Below are positions 42,045-54,200 of a stretch of 64,000 nucleotides of DNA, in pieces (position 1 is the first letter of the stretch; every line of letters begins with the position of its first letter). The translations under genes were made by a program, and so were the position numbers. The DNA is from Beroe forskalii. Taxonomy: Eukaryota; Ctenophora; Nuda; Beroida; Beroidae. The stretch spans positions 372,001 to 436,000 of the forward strand of contig WFMF01000103.1 in NCBI GenBank assembly GCA_011033025.1, read 5' to 3'. Under the pieces are notes generated by a model, which was given only the letters and a program-made list of their open reading frames with translations, was not told the DNA's origin and did not search any database.

Positions 42045-43280
42045 GTTGCCTAGCCCCCTCGCGCGCGCCCCGACTCGCAGGCAATGACATGACTGCGAGA
42101 TTGTTTTTGAGGATTTTTCGCCTGACGTTGTAATGTTATTGTTACCACAACCAGTACCACGTGTCTCTGTTTGTTCGCGCGCTCGCTTTTCAGAGGAGGC
42201 GCGCGCGCAAACTTGATTTTGAAAATAAGGCTCCGTAACATGGTGTGAGGTAACAGACTTAGTGACTTACAGACGACGTGTTTTGCCCATAAATTTTAAT
42301 TAAATTCAAGTCTGAGCGCGAGCGGAGGGGTTTCATCTCACCATACCAGATGTTTACGTGCTTCGCACGGCCGTACGAGGAGTGAAACGACGACGCGTGC
42401 GTAAAGCTAAAAGGGCTCGCGCTCATTTGGTTAAAGCAACGGAGGCCGCAGCTCGGGGCACGGCTACATATGGCAATTGTTTCCTAAGCCCACACCGTTC
42501 GCGATCGCGTTGCTTAACACGTATATCCAGCTGTTTGGCTCGCGCGGTGCGCTTCCCCAGCACGCCTTGTCAGGCGTTGCCTGACCCCCTCGCGCGCGCC
42601 ACAACATTTCAATTAATGGGTCTGACGACGTAATTAGACAACGTAAACCTTTGTTATCGTCGCGCGTTGCTGAACACGTATATCTGGATATCGCTGCCGG
42701 CGCGTACACACACCTATGCCATATGCGGGCTTAGGAACGTCGCGCGGCGCGCTCCCCGTAGAAAAGCTGGAAGTTAAGCGTGCGGCAGGCAGAAATGGAG
42801 ACACTGGACCTCAATCTCATACCAAAAGCAGAGTATTAGCTGAACTTGGATCTAGTGTCAGCCAACAAGAATCATTGGTCAGTATGGAATTATGAACATC
42901 TTTTGAACTCTTAAGTTTTATGGTGCCAGCTGTTCTTTTAACATAAGTTCATACATATTGTTTTTTCTTTTCATACAGTGGGCTGTAGACACAGCTAATT
43001 TTTTCGCATGATTCACCAATGGTAACATTTTTCTTGTTTGTATGTTCATGTGAATCTGACCGTTTTTGGCCTTTTCATTCCTAGCCAGACGTTGCCTGCC
43101 AGACGTTGCCTGCCCGTCCCGACTCTGCGAGTCGGGGCGCGCGCGCTTCGCGCGCGCGAGGGGGCCAGGCAACGCCTGGCAATTCATTCCTAGCCAGACG
43201 TTGCCCCGACTCTGCGAGTCGGGGCGCGCACGCTTCGCGCGCGCGAGGGGGCCAGGCAACGCCTGGCAATTCATTCCTTA
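42045..43280. repeat. Cluster of GC-rich hairpin repeats
   Basis: Copies of a block containing CCCCCTCGCGCGCGC and GGCAACGCCTGGC occur at about 42050-42090, 42565-42605, 43081-43187 and 43190-43276. The last two are direct repeats of about 90-105 bp. They fold into nested stems (CCCCGACTC/GAGTCGGGG, GCGCGCGC/GCGCGCGC, CCAGGCAACGCCTGG). The DNA between them (42240-42900) is CpG-rich with no convincing gene. Confidence 0.75.
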
Positions 43281-43785
43281 TTGGGGCTTTTTTTTAATGA
43301 CAGGGATTGTTTTTTTTTGTTGTTGAACACTTTGTTAATTTATAATGATCAGGACTTATAATATATTTTTATTTTACTTTTTAAACTTAAATTATACTGA
43401 TGATGCTTTGTGAAATTGTGATACACTATTGGTGATGCACCTCTAGTGCTTTCTCAGAATATATTTATATTATTTCATTCTCTTCGGAGATTTTTTCACA
43501 AAAAAGGTACACACACATATGCTGGCTTAGGAATGCATTTAGCCTGTTCGCCTTGCTCATTGCGCTTCCTATCCCGTATGGTTGTTAACTTCAAGTGTAG
43601 AACATCCCTACTGTAAGGTTTTTCCCTTATAGTCGATTATAAATCCATTCCAGTTTAGTCATATTGCATATTGATTTATCCTTGAATAGTGAATCCCTAT
43701 CATGCCTGGAAATATTTCCTGTTCATGAAGTTTATTAGCTTATTTTAATAGAGTTAATCGTGTTACTTTATAGTAAAATCATTAT
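43281..43785. other. AT-rich spacer
   Basis: About 500 bases with nothing recognised apart from a poly-T run near 43288-43320. Confidence 0.4.
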
Positions 43786-44500
43786 GTCAAATGCATTCAA
43801 CCCCACAACACGGTCGCAAGTCCGTGTGCCACAGTGTTAGCTTTCATAACACCATATCATTTTTGGTGTCTCATGCTTTATTTGGATCTGCCTAGCTCTC
43901 TGATGAAGGCATTTCTTTCATGGATCCCATCAAAGACTATGGTTGGAGTTGTTGGAGAGTTCTGTGGCTTGACTACAAAGATGACTGTATTTGTTCTACA
44001 AAGAAGATATTTTAACCTTGCAAGCAAGGGCAAAGTCGCCCAGAATGGAGTCCCATTGTTTCTCTGGTTCATTCTCGTCTCTTCGGAGTCGCAGCCTTAT
44101 TTATGTTTACAAGTAAACACAGTTGACTTGATCTTCTGATCTTGTCTGGACCAGATGGAACTTTATCTTCCCTACACTGGATAAAGATATTGATGAACTT
44201 AATTTCCTTGATGAACTTGAAGCTTCTGAAACTAACACACTACATCTTGTGGTTGGGGGAGCGTTGGGCGCCCGTCAAATGCATTCAACCCCACAACACG
44301 GTCGCAAGTCCGTGTGCCACAGTGTTAGCTTTCATAACACCATATCATTTTTGGTGTCTCATGCTTTATTGTTGGATCTGCCTAGCTCTCTGATGAAGGC
44401 ATTTCTTTCATGGATCCCATCAAAGACTATGGTTGGAGTTGTTGGAGAGTTCTGTGGCTTGACTACAAAGATGACTGTATTTGTTCTACAAAGAAGATAT
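43786..44500. repeat. Direct ~225-bp repeats (43786-44010 and 44273-44500)
   Basis: Both copies begin GTCAAATGCATTCAACCCC and end TTCTACAAAGAAGATAT, with only a few differences. A shorter, older piece of the same sequence (CATCAAAGACTATGGTTG to TTGTTCTACAAA) is found at about 49752-49828. No protein domain is recognised. Confidence 0.85.
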
Positions 44501-46150
44501 GTTATATTATTATTATTATGTATGAAACGCTTGATTCTATTGACTGTCTCCCTGTATGAATATGACCTGCATGAATATGACCTAGGGAGGTAGGGATGAC
44601 ATTCAGGAGCCCTTGCTTTGCAGTCCTGAATAGTTTATGATGTTCAAGTACTAAGGCCTTATAGTTTGCAATGACTCCAAGGATAGGCTTAGGCCTCTTG
44701 TTTAGTGCAGCATGCAATTCAATTGACCCTCAGGCATTGACCCCCCATAATTACTAAAATCTGATAGGATTTGGATATTGCAGGATTTGGATATTGTAAT
44801 GATGTTATAGTGATTATATATCACATCATTTTTATCAAAACAAAATTTCCCATATAAAACTCAAAACTCTATGTGTAGTTGTAGTCAGGAATCTGTCAGC
44901 AGTAGGTCTGGAGTAGCTCCAGATAAGGATCTGAATCTTCTCATTCCTCCCTGTATCCAGGGCAGATGGCTTGAACATGTGTTCTCTGGTGACAAATAAC
45001 ATCTTGATTCAGGAGAGGTTCTTCCCACTTAAAGACCTTGAATAAGCCGCAGATCATTGCGTTTGATCTGTGTTGATTCATCAAGGACTGTAATGTCAGG
45101 GAGGGGGGGTCAAGTGTCACAGCAATCCTGTACTGTGATGTTTGATCCCGTACTTTCCTCTACAGATTTGCAGTACCGAGGTAGGGGGTGTAATGTCAGG
45201 AGTCTACATCTGTGTGCAGCAGGAGAGGGAGTAAGTGGTTTCTGCAACACTCGATTGGGATGGACAAGGAATCCATTGGGAGATGGCTGCATGACAGGAT
45301 GAAAAGATAGTGGAGGAGACTGGGTAGAAGACTCAGAACGAAGTTGAGGAGCAGAGGCTGATCATGAGGAAGTTGAGGAGGCCAAGGCGAGACAGGGCTG
45401 AGGAATCCATGGTACTATAGTGTTAGGCACTGATGCAGGGAGACTAGATAGGCAGGGGTACTTTCAGGGCAAAACAGGCTGTACTGGAAAGAAAGATGGT
45501 GGAAGAATGGAGGCAGGAGGTGAAGCTGAAGGAAGCACTGGTGTTGAAGGATATAATATTAGTTGTTGAAGGTGATATAAGTGGTGGAAAGGCCCTGGAA
45601 GTGGGAGCAGGAGTGGATTTTACTGGTTGCAAGGCCTTGGGGTTGACAGAATCCTGGGACACCAACATTAGCTCCAATAGTCCAATGTCAGGGCGAGTGA
45701 TTCCTTACAGGACTCTGCCGCAGTCTTAATTGGCAAGCCCTCAGGCAAGGAGATTTCCTTTCAAGCACTCCAGTACTTTCCCTGCCACTTGAACATGATA
45801 TTCAATACCTCTTGGTGAGCTTATTGAGATGTTATTAACAGTAGGATGATCCTGGTATATGAGTTCCTAAAAATATAAGACTGTATGAAAATGAGCTAAA
45901 TTATCAAATACCACTTTTTTTCTTGATTTTGATATTAGTGTACTCAGATGTGATCTTAGAACGATTGCAAGCAACTTTCTCTCTGGGAGCTTTTTGATCA
46001 GACCCCCCTAAAGAGTGGTAAATATCGAAAACAAATAAATGGCCAACTGTCAAAAAATTTTCTAATTTCAGCCAATTGGTGGTTGGTTGGTAGACCCCCT
46101 ACAAAATACCATGGGTAAACCATCTCCCCATTGACTATAAGCAAATTATA
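44501..46150. other. Non-coding stretch before the LINE
   Basis: About 1.65 kb with no recognised gene. The sequence around 45880-46000 (GAAAATGAGCT to TTTCTCTCTGGGAG) recurs at about 49985-50100, so both belong to a dispersed repeat that may include the LINE's 5' flank. Purine-rich low complexity occurs at 45290-45680. Confidence 0.4.
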
Positions 46151-47147
46151 ATGAGAACTCAGAGCATGTTACGATGATGCTTGATTTGTCAGCTGCATTT
46201 GACACTGTAGATCATAAGCTACTGTTAAACATACTGAAGAATGAAATTGGATTGAGAGGTACTGTCCTCAAATGGTTTCAAAGCTTCCTCACTGGAAGAA
46301 CTCAAAGGGTCCAAGTTGATGATGCTACTTCTGATGAGATCATCATTAAATTTGGTGTTCCACAGGGGTCAGTGCTAGGGCCAGTATTGTTCAACATATA
46401 CATAAGATCAATATATCAGTTTGTTGAGAAACTTGGATTCTCCATAGAGGGTTATGCTGATGATCATCAGATAATGATGTCATTCAAGGCTTCCTCTCAA
46501 AGTATTGTCCTTGTGTATGAAATTCAGCATTGCTTTGAGAAAGTCCAGTATTAGATGAATCACTACTATCTGCAGCTGAATGGATCCAAGACCCAGATTG
46601 CTATCCTGGGAAATAATAGGACTCTGAAAGAAGTTGGTATCAAGGGTCTTAATCTTCCTTCTGGCATGACCATACGGTTTGTTTCAAACTTTAGAAACCT
46701 TGGTATAACCTTCGATTCTGGATTGAAACTTACCAATCAAGTCACAGAGCTGAAGAAGAGGTGTTTTAGAACAATAAGGAACATCAATAAAATACGATTC
46801 CTGTTGAATAAAGATCAGTTGAAAGTGATTGTTAACTCCCTTGTCGTATCATGTCTTGATTATTGCAATGGCTTATACTTTGGAATATCTGAAAAGCTAT
46901 TGACACAATTCCAGCTAATTCAGAATGCTTGTGCTAAGACTGTTATGGGTAAATACAAGCATGACCACATGAATGAGGATTTGAAGGAATTGCACTGGCT
47001 TAACATGAGAAGGAGAGTTATATTCAAACTTGGTCTGCTTTCCTATAAGTCTATCATTGGACACTCACCACAAGAACTATTTGTGTATACGCACCATGGC
47101 CATTCACTTCAACTCATTGTGCCAAACTATCAATCATTGTATCATTG

Positions 47148-49083
47148 ATAGCAGCCAGAATGTAAGGAATTTGTGACATTGGCTTATTTATACATCATTT
47201 TTTCAAAAAGGTTATAATGCCAATCTTTTCACATAAAAAGTTAGTTTGGACATCTGTGGTGACCAAAAAACTTTTTTGAACATGATATTACCTTATTTGT
47301 GGCAACTGTGAGGTTAAATATGAGGCTGATTTGAGCAAAAAATGTCTTATTTCACAGCTTTTGGCCATTTAATGCATCAAAGGAGTGTTTTAGTCCTCCA
47401 AAAGTATTTTTTTCTTGATCTGGAGGTCAAAATCCACCTTTTAGGTCAAAAGTTAGGAATTTGTGACCTTGCGTTGTCGATTTGAGGCTAACACAAAATC
47501 CAATTTTTTGATAAAAACATGGGAAGGAAGACACTTATCCTCACCTGAGATCTGCCAACAAATCCTTATGAGTAAAATTTTGATTTGAGGTGATCTTAGA
47601 CAGTTTCAGCTTCATTTTGGTATCAAGAATATGTCTTTACTTGCTTTTGTTGCTGTTTTGAGGCTAAATTTTGTCGCGACATCTAAAAAACCTGGATTTT
47701 TACTGTTTTAGTCACTTCAAACATCAAAGAAGTGTTTGAGTCCTCCCAAAGTCATCAGTCTCAATCAAAGGTCAAAATATACTTCCTTGGTCAAATTTGG
47801 GAGTTTTTGACCTTGCGTTGTCCATTTGAGGCTAAAATGACCTGAATTTTGATAAAATCCCCGGGAGGAAGTCACTTAACCTCTCCTGAGAGCCACCAAT
47901 CCATCCCATTGTGAAAAATTTGGGTTTGAGGTGATCCTGGACAGTTTCAGCTTCATTTTGCCATCAAGAATCTGTTTTCATTGGCTATTGTTGCTGTCTT
48001 GAGGCTAAAACTGTGTCGCGACATCTGAAAACCTGGATTTTACAGTTTTTAGCCATTTTTAACCTCATGGAGGTGCTTCAGTCCTCTTAAAGAAATGTAA
48101 TCTTAATCAAGAGGTCAGAATATACTTCCTTGGTTCAAATTTGGGAGTTTTTGACCTTGCGTTGTTCATTTGAGGCAAAAACAAGGCCAAATTTTAAGAT
48201 GAAATTCCCGGGAGGACATCGCTTAACCTCACCTGAGAGCCACAAATTCATCCCATTGTGCAAAATTTTGGTTTGAGGTGATCCTTGACAGTTTCAGCTT
48301 CATCTTGGTAACAAAATTATGTTTTCATTGGCTTCTGTTGTGGTCTTGAGGCTAAATTTGTGTTGCGACATCCGAAAACCCGGTTTTCGGAAAACGGCCT
48401 AAGATTAACCCCTGAGGGACAACATATAAAGAGGTAGGACCAGTTTAATGCCACCAACTTGTAGCCACCATGGGTACTACAAGTTGGTAAGACAACTTTC
48501 AGGTCAGGCCCTCTCCCTCTGGGAATAGCTAGGTCGCGTCTTGGCATGCAGACACCGCCTCTTTGACCAGACCACGGAAAAAAGTAAAGCAGGTAGCCAG
48601 GATCTATCCATGTCAACTTGTAGCAGCCATGGGTACTACAGTTTGGTGTGTAGGATTGGTTTCTCTTCTGTGTTGGATATTGAGGTTAAGAAGGCCGGTC
48701 TCTCTGGCATACCGACACCGCCTTCGATAACCTCAACCGGGCCACAAGGACTTGACCTTTCCAGTGAAGACTCTTCTTATGTAAGAGGGTCTTCTCGAAT
48801 TTTTGAGATAGGTCCCAAGGCTGTATCTCTTTAGTTTTGAGTTATGAGCTCTTTTGTGAGGGAAAATCGAGTCGCATGTCACAAATCAAAAAGTGACTTT
48901 TTAGGTGGTTTTAACCTCATAAAATCTCAACGCAAGGTCGGATTTTGATAATTTTTGTTGCAAATGATAGATATCAATGAGTTCTTTCATATAAGACTGT
49001 TTCCAGCCATCTGGGATGCCTATTTCACTGCACAGAAGCCTTTAAGTGTCAAAAATGGCCAACTTGCATTCTGGCTGCTATCG
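47148..49083. mobile_element. ~1.9-kb DNA element with 20-bp inverted ends inside the LINE
   Basis: GATAGCAGCCAGAATGTAAG at 47147-47166 is matched by CTTGCATTCTGGCTGCTATC at 49063-49082. These ends interrupt the LINE coding sequence precisely. The interior is three ~343-bp tandem units plus a GC-richer block (48400-48830) with an inverted ACTTGTAG/CTACAAGT pair. There is no transposase, so it is non-autonomous. Confidence 0.85.
47467..48400. repeat. ~343-bp tandem units x ~3
   Basis: GACCTTGCGTTGT marks unit starts at about 47465, 47810 and 48152. Each unit continues through TTTGAGGCTAA, GGTGATC and CAGTTTCAGCTTCATTTTG. Units have diverged substantially, so the amplification is older than the arm satellites. 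Confidence 0.85.
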
Positions 49084-49400
49084 ATGGTATATGTATGGAA
49101 GTAAAAGTTTTAGTGTTATTGGCCCCAAACTAATGAATAGACTACCAAGAAATATTGTATCAGCTAGTGACACAGACACTTTTAAATCTCTGCTGAAAAC
49201 TTTTCTTTTTAGTGCTTCAGATTATGAAATTAAACAGCTGACAGCTTAGGTCACTACACTTTTGAATTTTTAGATTAAGAATTTTAGGTTAGTTTAATTT
49301 ATTATAATTAATTTTAGATGGATTTGGTTCAAGCACTTCTGTGTGAAAGCTTGCTTAAAAGAAGTGCTTTATAATCGTCAATATTTATTTATTTATTTAT

Positions 49401-50460
49401 GAGGAAAACTCAGTTCAATGTTAATGCATAGTTAGGACAAAATGCTTGGCATAGTTGGGGCATATTTGAGACATCGCTGAGTTATGCATTGATATTTCAT
49501 GTTTTATTATAAGAGATTAGAGAAAAGCTACAATAACATTATGATAATAATGCTGATAAACTTGATTGAGTTATGGAAGGACAGGTATGTTGATAGATCA
49601 TGGAAAAAACATTGAGGAAGTGTGGAAGCTCATCAGCTGGACTATCTTCTCATTCCAGTAAGCTTGAAAGAATTTGAAATACATTCAATACTTTGTATGT
49701 TTTATTATCGAAACTATTTTTTATTCAATCTAGATATATTCAAAATTTAACCCATCAAAGACTATGGTTGAGTTATTGGAGAGTTCTGTGGCTTGACTAC
49801 AAAGATGACTATTTGTTCTACAAAAGTACAAAGAATCATGAATCATGATAACCTAGAATCATGATTGAATATTATAACTTGAATGAACTTGTTGCTTTTT
49901 ACCTATTCAATTATTGAAACCTATTGTATTATAGGAGCCTGTAAAAAAAATTATTTTAAAATAATGTCTTTATAAACTGTAAGAAAATGAGCTCAATTAT
50001 TTTATTGCATTTTCTTCGTGAGTTTGATATTGGTGTCTTCAAATATACTCAGATTTGTTCCTAGAACTATTGGAACAACTTTCTCTCTGGGAGTTTTTTA
50101 TTATTGCCCTCTTCCATGGGGCAGTAAATTTCAACAAGAATTGCGCCTGCACCGACACAATTATTGTTGTTCCCGTGGACCGTATGCAGCCGCTTAATTT
50201 CCCTCCCCCGCGATGCTTGATGTCTTGTAACTCAACATTTTGAAAATTCTAGTCTTAACGACCTGGGCAACATGCTAAGTATTTGAGTATCGTGCCATCG
50301 TGTATTTCGAAATCTAACTGCTGAATTAAACTTATTACTGAAAATTTTTTGTGACCTGATTTAAAACCTTTCTGATGAACTGATTGGGCTGTACAGGATC
50401 ATTTTTGCTATCAGAAAACTGAAGATAGGCTAAGAGAATAGAAATTTGAAATTTGCCTAT
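49401..50460. other. Spacer with dispersed repeat fragments
   Basis: It holds fragments shared with 43.8-44.5 kb (about 49752-49828) and 45.9 kb (about 49985-50100). No gene is seen. Confidence 0.45.
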
Positions 50461-50540
50461 ATTGGGGCTTGAACCTGTGACCTCTAGCGTGCCAGCACTA
50501 CCAACTCTGACGCGCTAACCGATTACGCTACAAAGTCGTG
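50461..50540 (-). tRNA. tRNA-like sequence (pseudo-tRNA or SINE head)
   Basis: On the minus strand TAGCGTAATCGGTTAGCGCG resembles a tRNA D-arm/box A, and CAGGTTCAAGCCCC resembles the T-arm/box B, about the usual distance apart. An anticodon arm with loop TTGGTAG can be drawn, but its stem is imperfect. I cannot pair a full acceptor stem. It is probably not a functional tRNA; a tRNA-derived SINE is equally possible. Confidence 0.45.
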
Positions 50541-51297
50541 AAATGACATGTTAATTATGTGTAAAATAATACGTAAAATTTCAGTTTTTCATTGTGATAT
50601 TGATTCAATTTTCCACATCATTTCTCAAAGAATAGTCAAATTTGGCAAGCCTTCATCACATTTACTCGGGTCAATATCTTTTTTGGCGAAAAATCGTGTT
50701 TTTCGTGTTTGAAATCGTCTAAATGAAAATCAATTTCCAGGACATTAGATTTGGTCGATATGAAAACTTTAGTGACTGGGAATGTGGCACGGATGGGCCT
50801 GGTCAACGTATGAGATTAAAATTTTTGACAACCGAAAGCTTCATGAATTAGGAAATTCGTGATTTTGAAGATTTGTGTGAAAAGGGGACGGAGGGACGGA
50901 CGGAGGGACGGAGGGACATTTTCGCGACTGATATTATAAAGGAGCAATCCGGGCACTTTCCAGAAATTACAGTAGTTGTATTGCAAACCTCGACCTGATA
51001 TACACATATCCTATTTCTCACCTTCCCAAACCACGATCTCTGCCAACCCTCTCATTTGCCTTTTTGTATACACAAAAATGCCAATGGGGAGGGAAAAAAT
51101 ATGAAAAGAAGCCATCCAGCCATTTGCCTAAACATTTCTAATCTTGGCCAATTGGCCACTGGCCACTGGACCCCCAAATTTCTGTGTTTATTAATTTTTC
51201 AATTTCCAGGTCAATTTACCTCTTCTTCCATAATTTTCTAATCTCCAACTTTTCGATTTGAAAATCATATATGAGATCTAATCATCCATCATTTCAG
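50541..51297. other. Upstream side of the first visible UBAP1 exon
   Basis: AT-rich, about 750 bases. A purine-rich GGACGGAGGGACGGACGGAG motif occurs near 50886-50906. No first exon for UBAP1 was found here. Confidence 0.4.
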
Positions 51298-54200
51298 GTA
51301 ACCTGGATATAAACAGCCTTCCCTTTGTGATTCCAAAATGCTACCAGATCAAGGTGAATAATTAACTAGTTTTTTGATAGTTAAATGGTTATATGAAGTA
51401 CTTATAATTTAAGTAGTACTGTTACAAAATTTACATGTAGGTAGGTGTTATTTTATTAGGCCTTTGATTTTCTTATTGCTAGTTACTGCTATATTCCAGG
51501 TAATGTTTATCAGTATTCAGTTCATTGCTAGGAAAATGACTTGCCACCCTGATCCATTTTACTACCTATTTTATGTACAATCTCCAGTGCTGAAAATTCA
51601 AATTCAAATGCTTGTTTAGGTAAGTGGATATGTATAATAGCCTCAAATTACAAATGTGGCATAACATAGGATTATTGGATCACATGCAACTGGTTGCATT
51701 GAGGCCAAGAGTAACATGTTACAACCAAGCAATCCAGACACACAGTATGTGATTTATTATACTCTTATACTGATACAGTTACCTACATTCTAGGCACTTT
51801 CAAAGCAAACTCAGGAACACCTCGTTAAGCCAGGCTCAGCAGCACCTCATTCAGAACCACTTTCATCTGTTCATCAGGACACTGTTATTCATCATCAGTT
51901 CACTAAAAGCAGGAACCACCCAAAAGCATCCCAAAACCACCGATTTAGCCTCAAGACAAGCCAAAACCACCAAACCCACCTGAAAACCATCCAAACCCAC
52001 CCAAACTGACTCGAACCCACTTGAAACTTTTTCAATAATCTGTCAATAAAAAGATAAAATATGAAAATTGCCCGAACCCACCCTAAACCCACCTCGAAAA
52101 GAGTACAAAATTTACTCTAACCCCTAACCAGCCAAAGTTCAGTTTTTGGCTGGGTTAGGGTTATGGCTGGTGTCGATACTTAAAGCAGTAACCACCCGAA
52201 CCCACTAAAACCACCTGAACCCACCGAATTTAGCCTCAAAACCACCTGAACCAAACCGAAACCACCAAACCCACCTGAAACCACCCGAACTCACCTGAAT
52301 TTGAACCCACCTGAACTCACCCGAACCCACCTGAACCCACCTGAACCCACCCAAACCCACCTGAAACTTTATTTAATAGTGTTTTAATGAAATATGAAAA
52401 TTGCCCGAACCCACCCCGAATCGAGCACAAAATTCACCCTAACCAGCCAGAATTCAGTGTTTTGCTAAATTAAGGTTAGGGCTGGCCCCAACCCAGACCC
52501 TAACCCAGTTATGGTTAGGGTTATGGTAATATGGTGAGGGTTAGGGTTATGATGAGGGGGATAGGGTTAGGGTTTGGATGGGTTCAGATGGAACCAACCG
52601 AAACAAGTGGAACCAGGTGAACCCACCCAAAGTATGAGTTTTGGGTGGTTTCAGGGTGGGTTCGGTTGCTTTCGGGGCTCGGGTGGTTTCAGGTGGGTTT
52701 TTTGGTTACTGGTTTTGGGTGGGTTTAAGGGTTCAATCTGGTGGGTTAAGAGTGTATTCGATTGGGTTTGGTGGTTTCGGGTGGTTCCTGCTTTTAGTAT
52801 CATTATTAGGGCTGGCTGGGGCCTTAATAACCCAGTTATGGTTAGGGTTTGGGTGGGTTCGGGTAGAACCACCCGAAACAAGCAGAACCAGGCGAATCCA
52901 CCCAAATTATGCGTTTTGGGTGGTTTTGGGGTGGGTTCGGGACCTCGGGTGGTTTCGGGTGGGTCCTGCTTTCGGTATAAACGTATGATTCATATACTGA
53001 AGTTGCAGTCAATAAACACGTGTTTACCTTTAATTCAATAAGGGGGCCGGGGTTCTGAGGTTTTTTGTTGTTTCTGATAGAGCTGAACGCCAGCTACCAG
53101 TAGGGTTTTACCGCATGAAAAAATATTGTTCCTAGCCGAAGTTATGAATTTTCTCGATTTCGCCTGTAATTACAGTGCTCGCACGAACTTTCGATGCAAT
53201 TTGCCAAAAATAAACTTTAAAATCTATCTGCTCAGTCCTCCTACAGTTTTTGAGGAAAACCCTTGAAACTTGGTAGTTATGTTCTAGGGCATAAAACAAA
53301 ACTTTTGAGCGGGCAGAATTTTGATTTCAGAAGTGAAAATATGGCATTTTGAAATTTGAAAATCGTCAGCAGGCAAGGGCTGAGGGTCACCTGCCTGTGG
53401 CTGAGGGTCACCTGCCTGTGGCTGAGGGTCACCTGCCAGGGACTGAGGGTCACCTGCCAGTGGCTGAAGGTCACCTGCCAATGACTGAGGGTCACCAGTG
53501 CCTGAGGGTCACCTGCCAGTGGCTGAGAGTCACCTGCCAGGGACTGAGGGTCACCTGCCAGGGGCTGAGGGTCACCTGCCAGTGGCTGAGGTTCACCTGC
53601 CAGTGGCTTAAGGTCACCTACCAGTGGCTGAGGGTCACTTGCCAGGGACTGAGGGTCACCTGCCTGTGGCTGAGGGTCACCTACCAGTGGCTGAGGGTCA
53701 CCTGCCAGTGGCTGAGTGTCACCTGCCAGGGACTGAGGGTCACCTGCCAGTGGCTGAGGAGCTAAGCGTCATCTGCCAGTGGCTCAGGGTCACCTGCCAG
53801 TGGCTGAGTGTCACCTGCCAGGGACTGAGGGTCACCTGCCAGTGGCTTAAGGTCACCTACCAGTGGCTGAGGGTCACCTGCCAGGCTGCCAGTGGCTTAA
53901 GGTCACCTGCCAGTGGCTCAGGGTCACCTGCCAGTGGCTGAGGGTCACCTGCCTGTGGCTGAGGGTCACCTGCCTTTGGCTGAGGGTCACCTGCCAGGGG
54001 CTGAGGGTCACCTGCCAGTGGCTGAAGGTCACCTGCCAGTGGCTTAAGGTCACCTACCAGTGGCTGAGGGTCACCTGCCTGTGGCTGAGGGTCACCTGCC
54101 AGTGGCTGAGGGTCACCTGCCAGGGACTGAGGGTCACCAGCCTGTGGCTGAGGGTCACCTGCCTGTGGCTGAGGGTCACCTGCCTGTGGCTGAGGGTCAC

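Larger units (their letters stand above)
46151..49400 (+). mobile_element. L2/CR1-like LINE, 5'-truncated and split by a later DNA element
   Basis: Reverse-transcriptase motifs run in order: LDLSAAFDTVDHKLL, FGVPQGSVLGPVLF, GYADDHQIM (46174-46554). A stop at 46552-46554 separates these from the continuing block (46555-47148, LNGSKTQIAI, FRNLGITFDSGLKL, SCLDYCNGLYFG). The C-terminal end resumes after an insertion at about 49083 (YGSKSFSVIGPKLMNRLPRN, TDTFKSLLKTFLF). The 3' tail ends in an ATTT microsatellite (49382-49400), typical of this class. The endonuclease part is absent, so the copy is dead. It differs clearly from the LINE at 14.7-15.8 kb. Confidence 0.88.

Noticed and set aside
42358-42633. 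Arg/Ala-rich frame in the CpG-rich cluster
   Set aside because: GC-rich DNA leaves frames open by chance, and it is overlapped by repeat blocks and has no domain.
52485-52580. True telomere or chromosome end
   Set aside because: Motifs are few, degenerate and embedded in a foldback repeat within a gene intron.
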